Source of the DNA: Paraktedonobacter sp035294465
GTDB lineage: Bacteria > Chloroflexota > Ktedonobacteria > Ktedonobacterales > Ktedonobacteraceae
Assembly: GCA_035294465.1 (NCBI GenBank)
Contig: DATGKW010000132.1
Location: forward strand, 1-7,232
Reading direction: 5' to 3'
DNA: 7,232 nt
Shown in pieces: positions 5,961 through 7,232 of the stretch. Every line of letters begins with the position of its first letter. Positions within the stretch are counted from its first letter, which is position 1. The position numbers and the translations under genes are program-made. The notes under the pieces were generated by a model that was not told where the DNA came from, made no database searches, and was given only the letters and a program-made list of their open reading frames with translations.

Positions 5961-5994
5961 CTGTCAGGGAACCAGTAGGAGGAAGCCCTGGCAG
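5961..5994 (+). other. Hairpin directly after the isochorismatase-fold gene
   Basis: CTGTCAGGG (5961-5969) pairs with CCCTGGCAG (5986-5994) as a 9-bp stem with one G-U pair and a 16-nt loop, starting at the base after the stop codon. There is no T-run, so it is not a standard intrinsic terminator; it may protect the 3' end or be chance. Confidence 0.3.
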
Positions 5995-6009
5995 ATCTGA
6001 GCAGCCCTC

Positions 6010-6038
6010 TTTGCAGGAGATAGCAAGTATGTTATAAT
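6010..6038 (+). promoter_or_regulatory. tRNA promoter
   Basis: TATAAT (6033-6038) is perfect. The -35 is TTTGCA at 17 bp (6010-6015) or TTGCAG at 16 bp (6011-6016). Transcription would start near 6045, about 14 nt before the mature tRNA 5' end. Confidence 0.65.
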
Positions 6039-6058
6039 GCGTCTCGCAAACAAAGCAA

Positions 6059-6131
6059 GGGCCCATAGCTCAGCGGTTAGAGCAGCCGGCTCATAACTGG
6101 TTGGTCGTAGGTTCGAATCCTACTGGGCCCA
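6059..6131 (+). tRNA. tRNA with CAU anticodon (elongator Met or Ile2)
   Basis: A full cloverleaf folds over 73 nt. The acceptor stem is GGGCCCA/TGGGCCC, the D arm GCTC-AGCGGTTA-GAGC, the anticodon stem GCCGG/CTGGT with loop CTCATAA (anticodon CAT at 6092-6094), the variable loop TGGTC, and the T arm GTAGG-TTCGAAT-CCTAC. The discriminator is A73 and CCA is not encoded (ACTA follows). The paired G1-C72 and the lack of three G-C pairs below the anticodon loop exclude initiator tRNA. C4-G69, C5-G68, U12-A23, C29-G41 and A73 match features of the Ile2 tRNA whose C34 is changed to lysidine so that it reads AUA. A generic annotation would call it Met. Confidence 0.95.
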
Positions 6132-6136
6132 CTATG

Positions 6137-6170
6137 ACTCCTGGCTCCCTCTGGTCAGGAGTTTCCTTCT
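6137..6170 (+). terminator. Probable terminator after the tRNA
   Basis: ACTCCTG (6137-6143) and CAGGAGT (6156-6162) form a perfect 7-bp stem with a 12-nt loop, followed by the T-rich but interrupted TTCCTTCT. It lies 5 nt after the tRNA, which suits the end of a one-gene transcript. Confidence 0.5.
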
Positions 6171-6197
6171 AAGCACGCACGATTCTACCAATATCGC

Positions 6198-6227
6198 CTG
6201 ACAGATGTGGTTAGTGTCCGGTATAAT
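6198..6227 (+). promoter_or_regulatory. Strong sigma-70-type promoter without an adjacent gene
   Basis: CTGACA (6198-6203, five of six consensus bases) and a perfect TATAAT (6222-6227) are 18 bp apart. It lies after the tRNA terminator. The next coding start is 175 bp downstream, beyond an intrinsic terminator. Transcription would begin near 6234. Confidence 0.65.
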
Positions 6228-6233
6228 CCGTTT

Positions 6234-6371
6234 GGGGGTCCGGGTGTATTTTCAACAGCATCAGTATGCCTCTGCCGGCTAATATACAGTTCTTTGTGGA
6301 GTCTTGAACCAAACCAGAACATTCAGGTAAGCAAAAAGACGCTGGCGTTGATCAGTCAACGCCTTTTTGCT
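6234..6371 (+). ncRNA. Candidate small RNA or leader attenuator of about 135 nt
   Basis: The segment is bounded by a strong promoter (6198-6227) and a strong intrinsic terminator (6330-6371). It has no convincing reading frame: the best are 12-13 codons without good ribosome sites (GTG near 6244, ATG near 6266). It does not fit the riboswitch consensuses I can recall. It could be an independent small RNA, or the leader of the esterase gene at 6402 with conditional termination. Boundaries are predicted from the promoter and T-run only. Confidence 0.35.
6330..6371 (+). terminator. Intrinsic terminator upstream of the esterase gene
   Basis: GGCGTTGA (6344-6351), loop TCAG, and TCAACGCC (6356-6363) form a perfect 8-bp stem followed by TTTTT (6364-6368). 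An outer stem AGCAAAAA (6330-6337) with TTTTTGCT (6364-6371) can stack on it across a 6-nt bulge. The A-run also makes it usable on the minus strand. It ends 13 nt before the esterase ribosome site. Confidence 0.8.
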
Positions 6372-6401
6372 CGCTGAGTGAGGGAAAGGAGATCCCGCTC
6401 A

Positions 6402-7232
6402 TTGTCTGGAATTCTTTCATTCATGCACTCAAAAAAGCTACCCAGGCCAGCGAAGCGGTATCTGGCTCTGGGGATAGTGATGCTTCTCTGTATGTTTCTG
6501 CTCTCGCTGGATGTACCTGTTTCTCAGTATGCATTGGCAAGCGTACAGAGCGTTTTGATAAGGGCGAGGACTAAAGCGATAGGGACGAGGAATAAAGCAC
6601 TCAAGGCGAGCGGCGGCGTCAGGATTATGCCATTGGGGGATTCTATTACCTATGGACAGGGGTCCTCCACAGGCGGAGGGTATCGGCTGCCGCTCTGGAA
6701 TGATTTAAGGGCGCGTGGAATAAAAATCACGTTTGTTGGCTCGGAGCGCACCGGCCCCTTTATCAACTTTAGCAGGGCGAACGAAGGGCACCCCGGCTGG
6801 ACCATCGATCAGCTTGCTGCAAAGGTGGTTGGCTGGCTACGTGCCTATCAGCCGCAAATTATCCTCCTGCATATTGGCACGAACGATTTTGTGAAAGATG
6901 TTGACCCCACGCATGCGGCAGCACGTTTGAGCAATTTAATTGATGAGATCACGGGCACCTTGCCGAACGCTACTCTCATCGTCGCGCAGATTATACCGCT
7001 TCCACATAGCCCGGTTCTCGACGCGGAACTGACCGCTTATAATCAGGCGATTCCGTCTATTGTGCAGTCCCAGGTGGCTCGTGGCAGACATGTCCAGTAT
7101 GTTGATATGTATGATGCTGTGTCTGCCAGTATGATCCCCGACGGCATTCATCCCAATGATCAGGGATACAATCGGATGGCGAATGTCTGGCTGAATGCAC
7201 TGCTCCCGTTGCTCCAGATGAGTAGCGAAACG
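6402..7232 (+). CDS. Secreted SGNH/GDSL esterase, CE3 acetylxylan esterase-like (partial)
   Basis: The frame from TTG at 6402 stays open for 277 codons to the window edge, so the C-terminus is missing. AAAGGAGAT (6385-6393) lies 8 nt upstream; the in-frame ATG at 6423 is too far from it. A basic N-terminus (KKLPRPAKR) precedes a hydrophobic segment at 21-37, and ALA at 44-46 before Ser47 is a plausible signal-peptidase site, so the enzyme is probably exported. The SGNH blocks are MPLGDSITYG with nucleophile Ser81, HIGTND with Asn161, and DGIHPN with Asp247 and His250. The segments FVGSERTGP (111-119) and EGHPGWTIDQL (128-138) resemble carbohydrate esterase family 3, which removes acetyl groups from xylan. 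The catalytic domain ends near residue 272, so a linker or carbohydrate-binding domain may follow beyond the window. Confidence 0.85.
   Translation, partial: MSGILSFMHSKKLPRPAKRYLALGIVMLLCMFLLSLDVPVSQYALASVQSVLIRARTKAIGTRNKALKASGGVRIMPLGDSITYGQGSSTGGGYRLPLWNDLRARGIKITFVGSERTGPFINFSRANEGHPGWTIDQLAAKVVGWLRAYQPQIILLHIGTNDFVKDVDPTHAAARLSNLIDEITGTLPNATLIVAQIIPLPHSPVLDAELTAYNQAIPSIVQSQVARGRHVQYVDMYDAVSASMIPDGIHPNDQGYNRMANVWLNALLPLLQMSSET

Noticed and set aside
6059..6131. Initiator Met tRNA
   Set aside because: Position 1-72 is a G-C pair and the anticodon stem lacks the three consecutive G-C pairs of initiator tRNA.
1..7232. CRISPR array, insertion sequence, phage or defence system
   Set aside because: No spaced direct repeats, transposase, integrase, or recognisable defence or secretion components were seen in any frame.

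Overview
The window looks like ordinary chromosome of a free-living bacterium with moderate GC, frequent GTG/TTG starts, GA-rich Shine-Dalgarno sites and sigma-70-type promoters. My best guess is a Ktedonobacteria-like member of Chloroflexota, because a two-subunit ferredoxin-dependent 2-oxoacid oxidoreductase sits beside secreted carbohydrate-esterase-type genes. That assignment is inference from gene content and style, not a match I could run. I see no phage, insertion sequence, CRISPR array or plasmid function.

Layout. Bases 1-162 hold the start of a minus-strand gene for a membrane-anchored protein that runs off the left edge, with a probable promoter at 267-297. On the plus strand come an 86-residue (or 85) two-helix membrane protein (402-662) with a good promoter and a terminator, and a 73-residue four-cysteine zinc-ribbon protein (897-1118). 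A perfect 32-bp inverted repeat with a 3-nt loop (1168-1234) separates these from the convergent korAB operon. korA (3871-2093) and korB (2090-1245) encode the gamma-alpha fusion and the beta subunit of a 2-oxoacid:ferredoxin oxidoreductase. The operon has an extended -10 promoter about 160 bp upstream and a leader that can form competing GC-rich hairpins.

Divergent from korAB, a promoter at 4304-4333 drives a probable two-gene unit: a proline-iminopeptidase-like alpha/beta hydrolase (4410-5312) and an isochorismatase-fold protein that lacks the usual catalytic cysteine (5376-5960). A separate promoter serves a tRNA with a CAU anticodon (6059-6131) that could be elongator Met or Ile2. Next comes a promoter-to-terminator segment without a convincing reading frame (about 6234-6371), a candidate small RNA or attenuator. 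The window ends in the 5' 831 bases of a secreted SGNH/GDSL esterase resembling carbohydrate esterase family 3 (6402 onward, still open at the edge).

How the genes relate. korAB belongs to central carbon metabolism: reversible oxidative decarboxylation of 2-oxoglutarate or another 2-oxoacid, coupled to ferredoxin. The two hydrolases are a likely small catabolic or detoxification unit, and the last gene is probably extracellular polysaccharide deacetylation. Nothing in the sequence ties these groups into one system. The items most worth a second look are the perfect palindrome, the orphan promoter/terminator segment, the cysteine-less isochorismatase, the tRNA identity question and the korA leader.
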